Translations under genes and position numbers: made by a program
The notes under the pieces: model-generated
Databases searched by the model: none
What the model was told of the DNA's origin: nothing
The model's input: the letters and a program-made list of their open reading frames with translations, nothing else
Shown: in pieces, positions 8,865 through 18,500 of the stretch
How the letters are laid out: each line of letters begins with the position of its first letter
Position numbering within the stretch: the first letter of the stretch is position 1
Origin: Firm-04 sp964463355
GTDB lineage: Bacteria > Bacillota > Clostridia > Oscillospirales > Ruminococcaceae
Length of the DNA: 64,000 nucleotides
Reading direction: 5' to 3'
Assembly (NCBI GenBank): GCA_964463355.1
Contig: CAYXBP010000002.1
Coordinates: 62,001-126,000, forward strand

Positions 8865-9011
8865 TTACAATTCGGTTACAATTCGATATCAAACCGCTTA
8901 AAATGATTGACAGCATGCCTTTTTCCTGTTACAATGATGTTGGAGAAGTAATGGGAAAACATTTCGGCATGCTGTTTCTTTTGGTATATCTGGTATATCT
9001 CTAAGAGATAT
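8865..9011 (+). repeat. Repeat cluster around the pseudokinase promoter
   Basis: Four repeat elements lie within 150 bases: a direct repeat TTACAATTCG (8865-8874, 8876-8885); a 10-bp perfect inverted repeat ACAGCATGCC (8910-8919) and GGCATGCTGT (8966-8975), whose left arm overlaps the -35; a tandem GGTATATCT (8983-8991, 8992-9000); and a palindrome ATATCTC-TAA-GAGATAT (8995-9011). These look like operator sites or leader RNA structure. No regulator can be named. Confidence 0.6.
8907..8935 (+). promoter_or_regulatory. Sigma-A promoter for the pseudokinase gene
   Basis: TTGACA (8907-8912), 17-base spacer, TACAAT (8930-8935). It leaves a leader of about 115 bases containing the second arm of the inverted repeat. 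Confidence 0.8.
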
Positions 9012-9058
9012 GACACAGCATAGTGACAATGCCGTTTGTTCGATAGAAGGAGAAGATC

Positions 9059-10978
9059 ATGTCTGAGTGGAATCTGTGTTATGGCTGCATGGAAACAAAA
9101 AGCGATGTGCCGATTTGCCCCCATTGCGGCTATCAGGAAGGCAGCACCGTGTTGACGGCGCATCTGACTCCCGGCACGATGCTCCATGACCGCTATCTGG
9201 TGGGCAAGGCACTCAACCAGAACGGTGAAGGCATCACCTATATTGCTTATGATGGGAATATCGGCTGCAAGGTGCTGATCCGCGAGTATATGCCCGAACA
9301 GCTTTGCTCTCGCGTACCAAATAGCACCCTCATTAATGTCAATTATAATCATCTTGCGCAGTATAAAGCGTTGATGGCAGAGTATACCGAACTGAACAAA
9401 TCCCTGGCGAGATTGAGAAGCTTAAACCACCTCGACCCCGCGCTGGATCTGTTTGCGGAGAATAATACCACCTACGCTGTGTTTGAGTATCCGGAAGGGC
9501 AGTCGCTGCTCTCTTACCTGAAGGAAAATGCAGGGGAACTCAGCTGGAAAACTGTCAGCAGGATGTTCCCTCCCCTGTTTACTACCCTAAGCTTACTGCA
9601 TAATGCTGGCTTGCTGCACCGCGGCATCAGCCCCGAAACGATTCTGGTCGATGAAAAGGGCACGCTGAAACTCAGCGGATTTTGTATCTCCGCCGTGCGT
9701 ACCAACGATACGGAGTTGGACGCGGAACTCTATGACGGCTATGCCGCCCCAGAACAGTATTTCGCAGACCGCCAACAGGGCACTTGGACGGATGTTTACG
9801 GTATCTGTGCAGTGCTGTACCGTATTCTCACGGGCTGCCGCGCTACCGATGCCAATACCCGTCAGGATTACGACAATCTTGTGCCCCCTGCTGAGTTAAA
9901 CAGCCGCGTACCCGCCCATGTTTCCGAGGCGATCATGAGCGGTCTTGCGCTGGATGCCAACGACCGTGTGCGCAGCATAACCGATCTTGTAACACTGCTC
10001 TTCGATGAAACCCCCGAGGAGAATCGTGTTGCCGCTGCACCCGTGCTACCTGCACAGCCCGCTGGATCTACCACCATTTTTAACCCCGCAGCAGCAACCG
10101 CAAAGGCGCAACAGCTTGCCTCCGATGAACAGCATCGCAAGCACAGCACAAAACCGCATACGCAGGAAAATGTCACCCACAAAAAAGAACCTCATCACGA
10201 GCCGGAAAAGCTTAGCCTCTTCGAACGCATCCGTGTGCCACTCATCATTGGACTGCTGCTTACGATTATTATCATCATCGTGGTGATTTTCTTCAAACAA
10301 GCGTTCGGAAACGATGATAACAGTTCGCGAGTGCAAAACAGTTCTTCGATGTCTGACAACATCGTCGAGGTTTCCAGCAAAGACGATACCACCGATTTCC
10401 CTCGCTATGATAGCGTAATGCCTAAGCTTGTGGGTCAGTATTACCAGATCAAAAAAACGGAGATGGCTGGCTGGCTGGAACTGGAGCCTGAGTATGTCTA
10501 TAGCGAAGAGTACAGCAACGGCATCATCATCTGGCAGGAGATCGACGAGGGTGCCGATTTTATGAGTGGCTCCACTATGAAGGTGCAAGTCAGCATGGGT
10601 ACTTCCAAGAAGGCACTGCCCAGTTTCGCAGGATACGCGCTCTCGGAGTATGTGGCAAAGTTGCAGGAGCTGGGCTTCGTCATCAACAACACGGAAGGCA
10701 ATCCCGACCCCGATGCCCCCGTCCAGAAGATGGTCTACAAAACGAAGGTGGATTACAACTATCCCAACGGTCATGTGTGCGGCGTAGAACCCGCTGTAGG
10801 CACGGAGATTGATCTGCTGGATGCATATACTATCGTGATCTGGTATGCCGAAAACCCAGAAGTGACCACAACCACCACTGCCACCGATATCACCAGCAGC
10901 AATGGTGGCGAAAGCACTTCCACATCTACAACGACTACCACGACCTCCACCGCAGCAGCTGCATCAGAGGAACCATAA
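9059..10978 (+). CDS. Zinc-ribbon / pseudokinase / PASTA membrane protein
   Basis: A 639-residue protein laid out like a PrkC-type receptor kinase with an extra N-terminal zinc ribbon (Cys7, Cys10, Cys20, Cys23). The kinase-like domain spans about 30-330, followed by a linker, a membrane segment at about 391-412 with many Ile, two PASTA-like extracellular repeats (about 447-510 and 512-600) and a Thr/Ser-rich tail. The catalytic residues are gone: the VAIK Lys is Arg75 (VLIREYMP), the HRD-KPEN loop reads HRGISPET (Asp to Gly189, Lys to Ser, Asn to Thr), DFG reads GFC (Gly207), and the glycine loop is NQNGEG. The APE-like APEQY is kept. This supports a pseudokinase that senses wall fragments or scaffolds partners. 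RBS GAAGGAGAAG precedes the ATG. Confidence 0.9.
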   Translation: MSEWNLCYGCMETKSDVPICPHCGYQEGSTVLTAHLTPGTMLHDRYLVGKALNQNGEGITYIAYDGNIGCKVLIREYMPEQLCSRVPNSTLINVNYNHLAQYKALMAEYTELNKSLARLRSLNHLDPALDLFAENNTTYAVFEYPEGQSLLSYLKENAGELSWKTVSRMFPPLFTTLSLLHNAGLLHRGISPETILVDEKGTLKLSGFCISAVRTNDTELDAELYDGYAAPEQYFADRQQGTWTDVYGICAVLYRILTGCRATDANTRQDYDNLVPPAELNSRVPAHVSEAIMSGLALDANDRVRSITDLVTLLFDETPEENRVAAAPVLPAQPAGSTTIFNPAAATAKAQQLASDEQHRKHSTKPHTQENVTHKKEPHHEPEKLSLFERIRVPLIIGLLLTIIIIIVVIFFKQAFGNDDNSSRVQNSSSMSDNIVEVSSKDDTTDFPRYDSVMPKLVGQYYQIKKTEMAGWLELEPEYVYSEEYSNGIIIWQEIDEGADFMSGSTMKVQVSMGTSKKALPSFAGYALSEYVAKLQELGFVINNTEGNPDPDAPVQKMVYKTKVDYNYPNGHVCGVEPAVGTEIDLLDAYTIVIWYAENPEVTTTTTATDITSSNGGESTSTSTTTTTTSTAAAASEEP

Positions 10979-10995
10979 CATAATATCAAACGCCC

Positions 10996-11034
10996 AGCGT
11001 GGCACGGCGGTAATTTGCTGTGCCACGCTTTTTT
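10996..11034 (+). terminator. Intrinsic terminator of the pseudokinase gene
   Basis: A 10-bp perfect stem (AGCGTGGCAC / GTGCCACGCT) with a 14-base loop is followed by TTTTT, 18 bases past the stop. Confidence 0.9.
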
Positions 11035-11125
11035 CTAAAGATACTGCTGCACATTCAGAGCATACTGCGTGCCGCAAGCAGCTTGGCTGAACAGATACAG
11101 AACTTTGAAAGGAGCCTTTTGCCCT

Positions 11126-11986
11126 ATGCGTTTTCGGGAATTTTTACACAGTAAGACCTTCCGCGTGATGCTTTGCATCGTGGCATTGCTCACCGGTGTG
11201 ATGCTCTATTCCATCAAACAAGGGGGCAAAACCGATTTGCTCACCGATACCTTGCAAACCATCACCTACCCTGTCAGACGCTTCTCCGCAAGTATTTCTG
11301 GCACGGTAAACAAAACACTGGATACCTACTACAACGCAAAGGCATATAGAGAAGAAAATGCTATGCTGCGCCAACAAATTACCGACCTTAACGAAAAACT
11401 CATCGGATATGATGATGCCGTTGCCGAACTCGAAGCCCTGCGCGAACAGTTACAGATCCAGAAAGACAACAGCGATTTCGTCATGAGCCGCCCCGCCACC
11501 GTGCTGCTGCCCTTGACAAACGACCTCTCCGAAGGCTTCCTCATTCATCTGGGCACAGAGGACGGACTGACGCTCAACGCACCTGTCATTTGCAATCAGG
11601 GGCTGGTGGGAATCATCACAGAGGTAAGCAACCACTATGCTACTGTAACCACCATTCTCTCTGACGCAGTATCGGTAGGTGCCCTTGTTCCCCAAAGCAA
11701 TGACAGCGGCATCATCGAAGGCAATTTGCACCTTGCTGCCGATGGTAATACCAAACTCATCTATCTCAACGAACAACATGGTGTCTCGCGGGGGGATCTC
11801 GTCATCACCGCAGGCACAACAGGACTGTTTCCCTACGGACTGCAAATCGGAAATGTCACTGAAACTGGCATGGAAGAAACTGGTCTGACAGCATATGCCG
11901 TGGTGAAGCCCTCTGTAGATTTTTCAACACTGGACTCTGTTACCGTATTGCTGGATTTTGAAGGCAAGGGGGAAAACCTCTCATGA
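11126..11986 (+). CDS. mreC: Rod shape-determining protein MreC
   Basis: A 286-residue bitopic protein of the elongasome that helps position peptidoglycan synthesis on the lateral wall. One membrane segment near residues 10-27, a coiled coil near 65-110 (ENAMLRQQITDLNEKLIGYD) and the beta-rich domain with LTNDLSEGFLIHLGTEDGL, QGLVGIITEVSNHYATV and GDLVITAGTTGLFPYGLQIG are typical. The ATG at 11126 has AAAGGAG at 11108-11114; the upstream in-frame ATG at 11069 lacks one. It overlaps mreD by ATGA. No mreB is nearby, and I see no clear promoter between the upstream terminator and the start. Confidence 0.95.
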   Translation: MRFREFLHSKTFRVMLCIVALLTGVMLYSIKQGGKTDLLTDTLQTITYPVRRFSASISGTVNKTLDTYYNAKAYREENAMLRQQITDLNEKLIGYDDAVAELEALREQLQIQKDNSDFVMSRPATVLLPLTNDLSEGFLIHLGTEDGLTLNAPVICNQGLVGIITEVSNHYATVTTILSDAVSVGALVPQSNDSGIIEGNLHLAADGNTKLIYLNEQHGVSRGDLVITAGTTGLFPYGLQIGNVTETGMEETGLTAYAVVKPSVDFSTLDSVTVLLDFEGKGENLS

Positions 11987-12552
11987 AAACAAGCAAAATG
12001 GGACGAACCATCGCCGAAAAACACGCCACACGCCGTGATATCTTACGCCGCGTTCTCAGCATCATACTGCTGTTGCTTTCTGCTGTTCCCATGCTGGGCG
12101 GCGGCGTATGCGCTTTGTGGGTTATCCCCGTGATCGTCTGTATCTGTATGTATGAACAACCCTATTTCTGCATGGTGGCTGGCATCATCGGCGGTATTGC
12201 AATTGATCTTGCCACAGGTGCTGCCATCGGAACCAACGCGATCTTCTTGGTAGTATTTGCCACCGCTGCCTCTATGCTGTTTTCTCATCTGTTGGCAAAA
12301 AGTTTTCTGCATTATCTGCCAGTTACCGCAATTTGTACGCTGCTTCACGGTGGATTACGCTACGGCATACAGGCATGGCTGCTGCGTCGCCCAGACTGCA
12401 ATGCATTATGGTCTGCGGTGTTGTTGCCTTCCATTTGTAAAACAATGTTGGCTGCCGTGGGAATCTATCTGCTGTATCTCCCCATAGCCAAATTGCTTAC
12501 CAAACGCGTGCAAAGTATGGATGCCGCAGCAGTGCAGCGACCTATTCCCTGA
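11983..12552 (+). CDS. mreD: Rod shape-determining protein MreD
   Basis: A 189-residue polytopic membrane protein with about five to six hydrophobic segments and a basic N-terminus. Identification rests mainly on its position directly after mreC, with a four-base ATGA overlap, its size and its topology, as MreD sequences are poorly conserved. The stretch YFCMVAGIIGGIAIDLATGAA resembles the conserved helix pair of the family. It works with MreC and MreB/RodA in wall elongation. Confidence 0.85.
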   Translation: MKTSKMGRTIAEKHATRRDILRRVLSIILLLLSAVPMLGGGVCALWVIPVIVCICMYEQPYFCMVAGIIGGIAIDLATGAAIGTNAIFLVVFATAASMLFSHLLAKSFLHYLPVTAICTLLHGGLRYGIQAWLLRRPDCNALWSAVLLPSICKTMLAAVGIYLLYLPIAKLLTKRVQSMDAAAVQRPIP

Positions 12553-12572
12553 AGCTTCAGGAAGTTTTTTTC
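12548..12572 (+). terminator. Weak terminator or attenuator between mreD and the MFS gene
   Basis: The palindrome CCTGAAGCTTCAGG starts within the mreD stop codon region and is followed by AA and a run of seven Ts. The usable stem is only about 5 bp, so readthrough to the MFS gene is likely. Confidence 0.4.
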
Positions 12573-12589
12573 GTTTACAAGGAGTCCTT

Positions 12590-13753
12590 ATGATTTCGAT
12601 TGTCTTAGTCATGATTTATATTGCATTCATCGGGCTTGGCTTGCCCGATCCCCTGCTAGGCGCAGCATGGCCCATGATGTACAGCGATCTGGGTGTGCCG
12701 ATCTCCTCAATGGGCATCCTTTCCATGATTATTTCTGGCGGCACGATTGTTTCCAGTCTGTTCGCGGGAGTTGTCACCAAACGCATGGGAACTGGTTTAC
12801 TAACAGCAACCAGCGTGGCAATGACCGCTGCCGCATTGCTGGGCTTCAGCCTGTCGCGCTCCTTCTTTGCGCTCTGCCTCTGGGCAATCCCTTACGGACT
12901 GGGAGCTGGTGCAGTGGATGCCGCACTCAATCACTATGTTACAGTGCATTATGCTGCGCGCCACATGAGCTGGCTACACTGCTTCTGGGGCGTGGGTACT
13001 GTAGCAAGTCCCTATATCATGGGCGCGATAATGGGCGGCGGCGCAGGCTGGCAAAAAGGCTATCTGTGCGTTGCGATAATACAGGCAGTCATCTCTGCTG
13101 CACTGTTTCTCACCGTGCCGAAGTGGCAAAGATCCAACAATGATGCCGCAAGCGACAGAAACGGAAAAAAAATCACGGTGCGCGAACTACTGACTAGCCG
13201 TGGTGTACCGCTGATGCTTGCAATTTTCTTTTGCTACTGTGCCATGGAGCAAACCGCAGGAATGTGGGCAAGCAGCTATCTCCACGAGTTTAAGGGTGTA
13301 AATGCGGAGTTTGCCGCTAGCTGTGGTGCGCTGTTTTATATGGGCATCACCATTGGCAGACTTCTCAGCGGATTCATCACGGAAAAAATGGGCGAAAAAC
13401 GATTGATTGGCGTTGGTATGGGAATCTTCACTTTTGCCATTGTGCTAATCGCTCTTGACCGCAGCGGATACTATCTCACGCTGGCAGGTTTATTCCTTAC
13501 GGGGCTTGGCTGCGCACCAGTGTACCCCTCCATGCTACATCTTACGCCGCAGTTTGTCGGCAAGGAGAAAGGGCTGTATCTGGTAGGCATCCAAATGGCA
13601 AGTGCATATGCCGGCATCAATCTGATGCCACCGTTGTTTGGCGTACTAAGCGACCATATCTGGAATGGATTGTTCCCATTTTTCCTGTTGTTTTTCGCAA
13701 TCATGATGCTGTTGGCGTTTGGGGCATTATGCCGTAAGCCAACGCTGAAGTAA
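12590..13753 (+). CDS. Major facilitator superfamily transporter (FucP-like)
   Basis: A 387-residue protein with twelve predicted membrane segments. The MGTGLLTATSVAMTAAALLG loop region after the second helix, the AIPYGLGAGAVDAALNHYVTVHY helix and the HCFWGVGTVASPYI helix resemble the fucose/glucose permease-like branch of MFS, so sugar uptake or efflux is plausible but not shown. The ATG at 12590 has AAGGAG at 12579-12584; an in-frame ATG at 12521 would lie inside mreD. It follows mreD by 37 bases across a weak hairpin. The substrate is unknown. Confidence 0.87.
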   Translation: MISIVLVMIYIAFIGLGLPDPLLGAAWPMMYSDLGVPISSMGILSMIISGGTIVSSLFAGVVTKRMGTGLLTATSVAMTAAALLGFSLSRSFFALCLWAIPYGLGAGAVDAALNHYVTVHYAARHMSWLHCFWGVGTVASPYIMGAIMGGGAGWQKGYLCVAIIQAVISAALFLTVPKWQRSNNDAASDRNGKKITVRELLTSRGVPLMLAIFFCYCAMEQTAGMWASSYLHEFKGVNAEFAASCGALFYMGITIGRLLSGFITEKMGEKRLIGVGMGIFTFAIVLIALDRSGYYLTLAGLFLTGLGCAPVYPSMLHLTPQFVGKEKGLYLVGIQMASAYAGINLMPPLFGVLSDHIWNGLFPFFLLFFAIMMLLAFGALCRKPTLK

Positions 13754-13786
13754 AAGAATCCGATCATCATTTGCACGCATTAACAG

Positions 13787-13845
13787 TAACACCGCACAGC
13801 CCTGTAGCGAATCTGCGCCAAGGGTTTGTGCGGTGTTATTGTTTA
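13787..13845. terminator. Bidirectional terminator between convergent genes
   Basis: A 12-bp stem (TAACACCGCACA / TGTGCGGTGTTA) encloses a 28-base loop with a short inner pairing, and is flanked by TTGTTT on one side and A-rich sequence on the other. It lies between the MFS gene (+) and the TIR/NDT-like gene (-). Confidence 0.75.
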
Positions 13846-13863
13846 TAATGGGATCACTTTCGG

Positions 13864-15507
13864 TTATTCTCCCTTGTACCCTTGATTCTCCACACAATAG
13901 GCAACAAAGGTAAAATCCAAATCGGAAAACTCTTCAAACAGATCACGCTGCTCTGTCAATACCATGATGCACCGCTTTGCATCGTTTCCAAAGCCATTTC
14001 GGTTTAGAAAATCCACTGCTCTTGCGTGGGCTTTTGGATTCATATTCAGCGCAAATACGATAAACGGTGCCGCGTAGGTACGCACATCTCGTGGAGTAAT
14101 GGACTGCACTGGTGCATCTACAGCCGTACGAGCAATGTACTCATCACAAATATAACCTGCCAGAACATAATAATAGTCCTCATCATTGGGATTCAGCGCG
14201 ATGCAACGCTCCAAAGACAAATACGCGTCTGCCAGCTGTTCATTCGCACGCTGTGCCTGATACAAACGATAATAATTCAGCGCGAACTCCGGCGTGATCT
14301 CTATCGCTGCATTCACAGCATCAATTGCCTGCTCTGCCTGATCCAGCTTCAGATACGCCATGCTCAGACTGCGGTAAACCAGTGCCTGATAATCGCGCTT
14401 ATGGTATTCCTGTAACAAGGTTTCTCCAACCGCAATCAGTTCCTTATACTTTTTTAGTTTCGTCAGCACATCAATATACGATTTCACCACATTATACGAC
14501 ACATGCTTGCCGATACGGTGAACACCATCCTTTTTGGTCATGCCCATCATTTCATTGGCGATGATAAACGCCTGTTCACGGTCTTTGTAGCTGTTGCACA
14601 GCTCGTTGGCAAGGTAGATATTCAACTCCTCGCTATCAGGGTGCAGCTTTGCCGCCTGTTCCAGAAAAACCTTAGTCAGCGGTGCAATGCCAATGCGACG
14701 GCACTGATCATACACCACTTTGCAGTCGTACTCATCCAGATAGCCTTCCTCCAGCACATCGGCAAGGAACTCTGCGTACTCCTGTTTTTTTCCCGCAGAT
14801 TGCAATTCGCGCAATTTTTGCACGGCAGCATCGCCGCAATACACGCTGGTTGCGATTGCCTGTGCAATGGCGGTACGAATATCCACTGATTTCACATCAG
14901 CTTCCTCCGAAAGTCCCGCATTCTCCAACCGCTTTTTCAGCTGTTCATTCTCCTTCTGCAAAGCTTGCAGCTGTTCACGCATACGGTCGTCACGCTCGGC
15001 TTCCAGCAAATACAGCATGGTTTCGGGCATTGCGGGATACACATCATGAACGGGACTATCGGCACCAGTCACCCCACTGTTTTCAAAAAACTCAATACGC
15101 TTTACCAACTCGCTGATGATCTGATCTTCAGAAAACGTTTTCATCCAATCGGGGTCATAGTACAGAATATTCACCCCTTGGATATCAAAAGGCTCGTTCT
15201 CCTGCTGATCCTTGCGGCACATGATGATCGTACCGTTTTTATGCATCGTATGGCGGATACCCAGCTCATAGGCAACATTCCAATTCAGGTCAGAGATATC
15301 CACAATGGAAATACTCGCCTCAGTAATATTGCGGATCACATTATGCATAATATGTCCACCCTGCCCTGTCATATCCTGCCGCACGCACTTGTAACCCATT
15401 TTTTCCAGCGCGCCTTGTATGATAATGGAGTACAGCCGATTAAAGTTTTTCGCATAAGGCATTATCACAAAGGCTTTCTTCTTTGTCTTTTCATTCATGT
15501 TTTCCAT
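13864..15507 (-). CDS. Deoxyribosyltransferase/TIR-like domain protein with coiled coil and TPR repeats
   Basis: A 547-residue soluble protein. Residues ~10-150 form a Rossmann-like domain of the type often labelled nucleoside 2-deoxyribosyltransferase-like or TIR-like: AFVIMPYAKNFNRLYSIII, KMGYKCVRQDM, ASISIVDISDLNWNVAYELG and GTIIMCR. The NVAYELG motif keeps the Glu that aligns with the catalytic Glu of deoxyribosyltransferases. A coiled coil follows at about 165-200 (REQLQALQKENEQLKKRLEN), then about 340 residues of helical TPR-like repeats (YRSLSMAYLKLDQAEQAIDAV is the clearest). GAGGAGG lies just before the ATG. It follows the 1504-aa membrane protein by 49 bases, so they form one operon. 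Such domains act in nucleotide signalling or immunity in some bacteria; a function here is inference. Confidence 0.75.
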   Translation of the reverse strand: MENMNEKTKKKAFVIMPYAKNFNRLYSIIIQGALEKMGYKCVRQDMTGQGGHIMHNVIRNITEASISIVDISDLNWNVAYELGIRHTMHKNGTIIMCRKDQQENEPFDIQGVNILYYDPDWMKTFSEDQIISELVKRIEFFENSGVTGADSPVHDVYPAMPETMLYLLEAERDDRMREQLQALQKENEQLKKRLENAGLSEEADVKSVDIRTAIAQAIATSVYCGDAAVQKLRELQSAGKKQEYAEFLADVLEEGYLDEYDCKVVYDQCRRIGIAPLTKVFLEQAAKLHPDSEELNIYLANELCNSYKDREQAFIIANEMMGMTKKDGVHRIGKHVSYNVVKSYIDVLTKLKKYKELIAVGETLLQEYHKRDYQALVYRSLSMAYLKLDQAEQAIDAVNAAIEITPEFALNYYRLYQAQRANEQLADAYLSLERCIALNPNDEDYYYVLAGYICDEYIARTAVDAPVQSITPRDVRTYAAPFIVFALNMNPKAHARAVDFLNRNGFGNDAKRCIMVLTEQRDLFEEFSDLDFTFVAYCVENQGYKGE

Positions 15508-15556
15508 TGTATCAAGACCTCCTCAAAACAACCGTATTCTGCTATTGCCAGCAGAT

Positions 15557-18500
15557 TTACCACTCCCAATCCTCCCAAAAACGGCTGACACGCGTTTTCA
15601 GGGATTCTCCACGCTGCTTCGCCATCTCATTGGCAGCAGCAATAACGATCAGAATCGCACCTGCAATAAGCAGATACGCCCACCACTGCATATGCATACG
15701 AGGAGAAAGTCGCACCGCAACACCACAAAGGGTGATGCCGCCCAACAAAAACCATTTCTTCTGCTTGATAAAGTATGCAATGATGAAAATACTCAAGCCA
15801 CAAACCAATACTGTCAACAGATCAGCGGTTTTTTCATGCGCAAGTGCCTGCACCGCCAAGCGAATCACAGCATAAACACTGAACGCGAACAGGCAATTGC
15901 CACCTTTTTCTTTTCCATAAAGCAGCCGCAGAACAAAACCAAGTGCAAGCAACGGCAGCAAATGATATTTCCCAGCAAAGTAGGTATCTGTAAAATCGAA
16001 CATAGGCTGCATCCACAGAGTAATGGTGCCTATTACAGCCGAAGCGGTATAGCAACCACGCCGCATCGTATCGGGCAGCACACTGCGCCCCAGATGAAAC
16101 AAGAAAGCTGTCAGCAAAAACCAGGCAGCGAACAAGATCCAATCGGACTGCGCTGCGGAGAATGCCCCATCCAAAGAAACAATGATCAGCCAAAGAGGCA
16201 CAGCACCGCCAGCATAAGTCATCGCCCAGCCCTTACGAATGCCACCGCTGCGCAGTACGAAACCCAAATAACAAAACAGCACAAACAACAACATCAGCAC
16301 GATGAGCATACAAGCAACATAAAGATTCGACCACCACATACAATGCGCACGCAATGCTTCAGTAGAAAGAATCAGCGAAAAAACGGCAATGCATCCACCA
16401 ACGATACGGTCATTGTGGGCAGTAAACCAGGCGGCAATGCAAAGCATCAATGCGAAAAAATAGTAGAAAGTATGCCATTGATGCGCTCCCACTGTCATCA
16501 AGGTGATACTAAAGAGCAGCGCAACGGCAGCAGTCAAAACACGCACGGCATTTTCCATGGCAATGCCGCCTGCAAATTTTCGCAGAATACCGCGATGGTA
16601 CAGCACAGCAAACAATGCAAAAGGCATCAACAGTACGTAAGCAAGCATCAACGCATCATTAGAAATAAGGCCGATCTGCGCACCCAATGCATAACCGCTG
16701 CGCATCAGCATTACCAGTGCAGCACCGATGCTCACAGTCGCAAAGGTTTCTTTCCGTGCGGCGGTAAAGCCCACAAACAACATGACTGCCGAAAGCGTGG
16801 CGGTCAGTGCAAGCCACACCGAATTGTGTAAGCCAAGAAGTTGATCCGTAGCAAACAGAGATCGCAGCCCATAGAAAAAAACAGTACCAACAAGCATCGT
16901 CTGCGCGACAGTATCAACGGCACAATCACCCATAAATTTCGCTTTGCCACAGCGAATCAACAAAGATACGATACCGATCAACAAAATCGGCACATAACAG
17001 CAAAGCATCACGGAACAGCTTGAAAGGGTGCCTTTCACCAAATAATGCTCACTACCCACAGAAACGGTTTGCAGGATGCAGCACATCACTGAGAAAAACG
17101 ACAATGCAGACAGTACTTTCTTTCCCTGATGTGCATAGTCCACTGTCAGCAACCAGCCAAGCAGAGCCGTAAGCACAGCGAGGAGCATCTGCCACAGGGG
17201 GAGATTCACACTCATACAAAACAGCGGCGTGATGAAGGTCACAGCGGGCAGCAGCACGGTTGCCACCGCATGGGGAGCGTAATCGCCTGTAAAATGCAGC
17301 TTTCCGCGGTGGAGCAGATAGACTGTCACGCCCAACATCAAGAAGATGCACAAGCAGATCATTACCGATCCGTATAGAGCAACACCGCTTTGGGCATCGA
17401 CAAACAGAAAATGGGTCGCAGCACTGACGCAGGCGGTCAGCACAGAGAGCAAAAAGGCTGCAAAATGCACAATGGCAAGACGCTTGTCTTGTGCAAACGC
17501 AAACAAAGCACAGCCTAACGCAAACATCACAGCGGCAAGCACTGCAAACAGCATCTGCCACGTCATCAGCTGCGTAACAGAAAAAGCAAGCACCAGATAT
17601 AGCAAACCTGCGATAGGCAAAGCAACCGATGCGCAAGCCTTCACAGAATCATCGCCCACAAAGCGCACATGGCTGCGGCAGATCAAATATGTACCCACGC
17701 CCAATAAAAGCGGTACGACACTTGCAGCGCAAAGACCAGGATAATGATCCACAAGTGCGGTCACGGTATAGCCTTCAAAAAGCTGCCAAATGCCACGGTA
17801 TGCAAAAAAGAGCATCTCAGCAAACCCAAGCACAGCCAGTGGTCTTTTGCCATGGCTTGCGTAAATGCGATACACACCCACTCCGATCAGTGCATTGGCA
17901 AACAGCAGCAAACAGCAAATCGCTTTGCTGCCAGTTGGCAAAATCAAACCAACGATTGCAGGCAGAAGCACACACATCAAGAAAATACGGTGGCGCACAC
18001 CAACGAATCCACGTTTTGTATGGCAATACAGTCCAAAAGCTGCTGCCGCAGAAAGCAGCGTCCAGAGCAGATATGACCAATCACAATGCGCTTGCAGACA
18101 CACATCGCCTACTGCACCGCAAGACAGTGCAAGACTCAGCACAAAAAAGATACCGAAAGCGTGCTGCTTCGGAGTTTGCAGCCGACGTTCTATCGCCATG
18201 AAGAAACACCAGATTACTGCAACAACAAGCAGAATCACGGCAGCAATGTATATAAAGCGGAATTGCCCAGCAAAACCATTTACCACCAGTTGCGCACAAA
18301 AGATCATTCCGAGCGGAAAAAGAAAATCAGAAAAAGGAGAACGCAGCGTATTGCTGCATATAAACAGAAGCCCAAATCCCAAACAGAGGACAGACATCAG
18401 CAGCAAAGCCGCATCGGCCTGTTGCAGCACAGTGTTGGAGAATCCAAGTGCAAGCACAAACAATTCAGCTGCCAGATAAGTACGAAGCCAGATATTTCCA

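Noticed and set aside
15497..16831. Long open frame on the + strand opposite the giant membrane protein (also others at 17629-18694)
   Set aside because: The protein is Gln/His/Arg-rich low-quality sequence, has no ribosome-binding site and lies entirely antisense to a well-supported gene.
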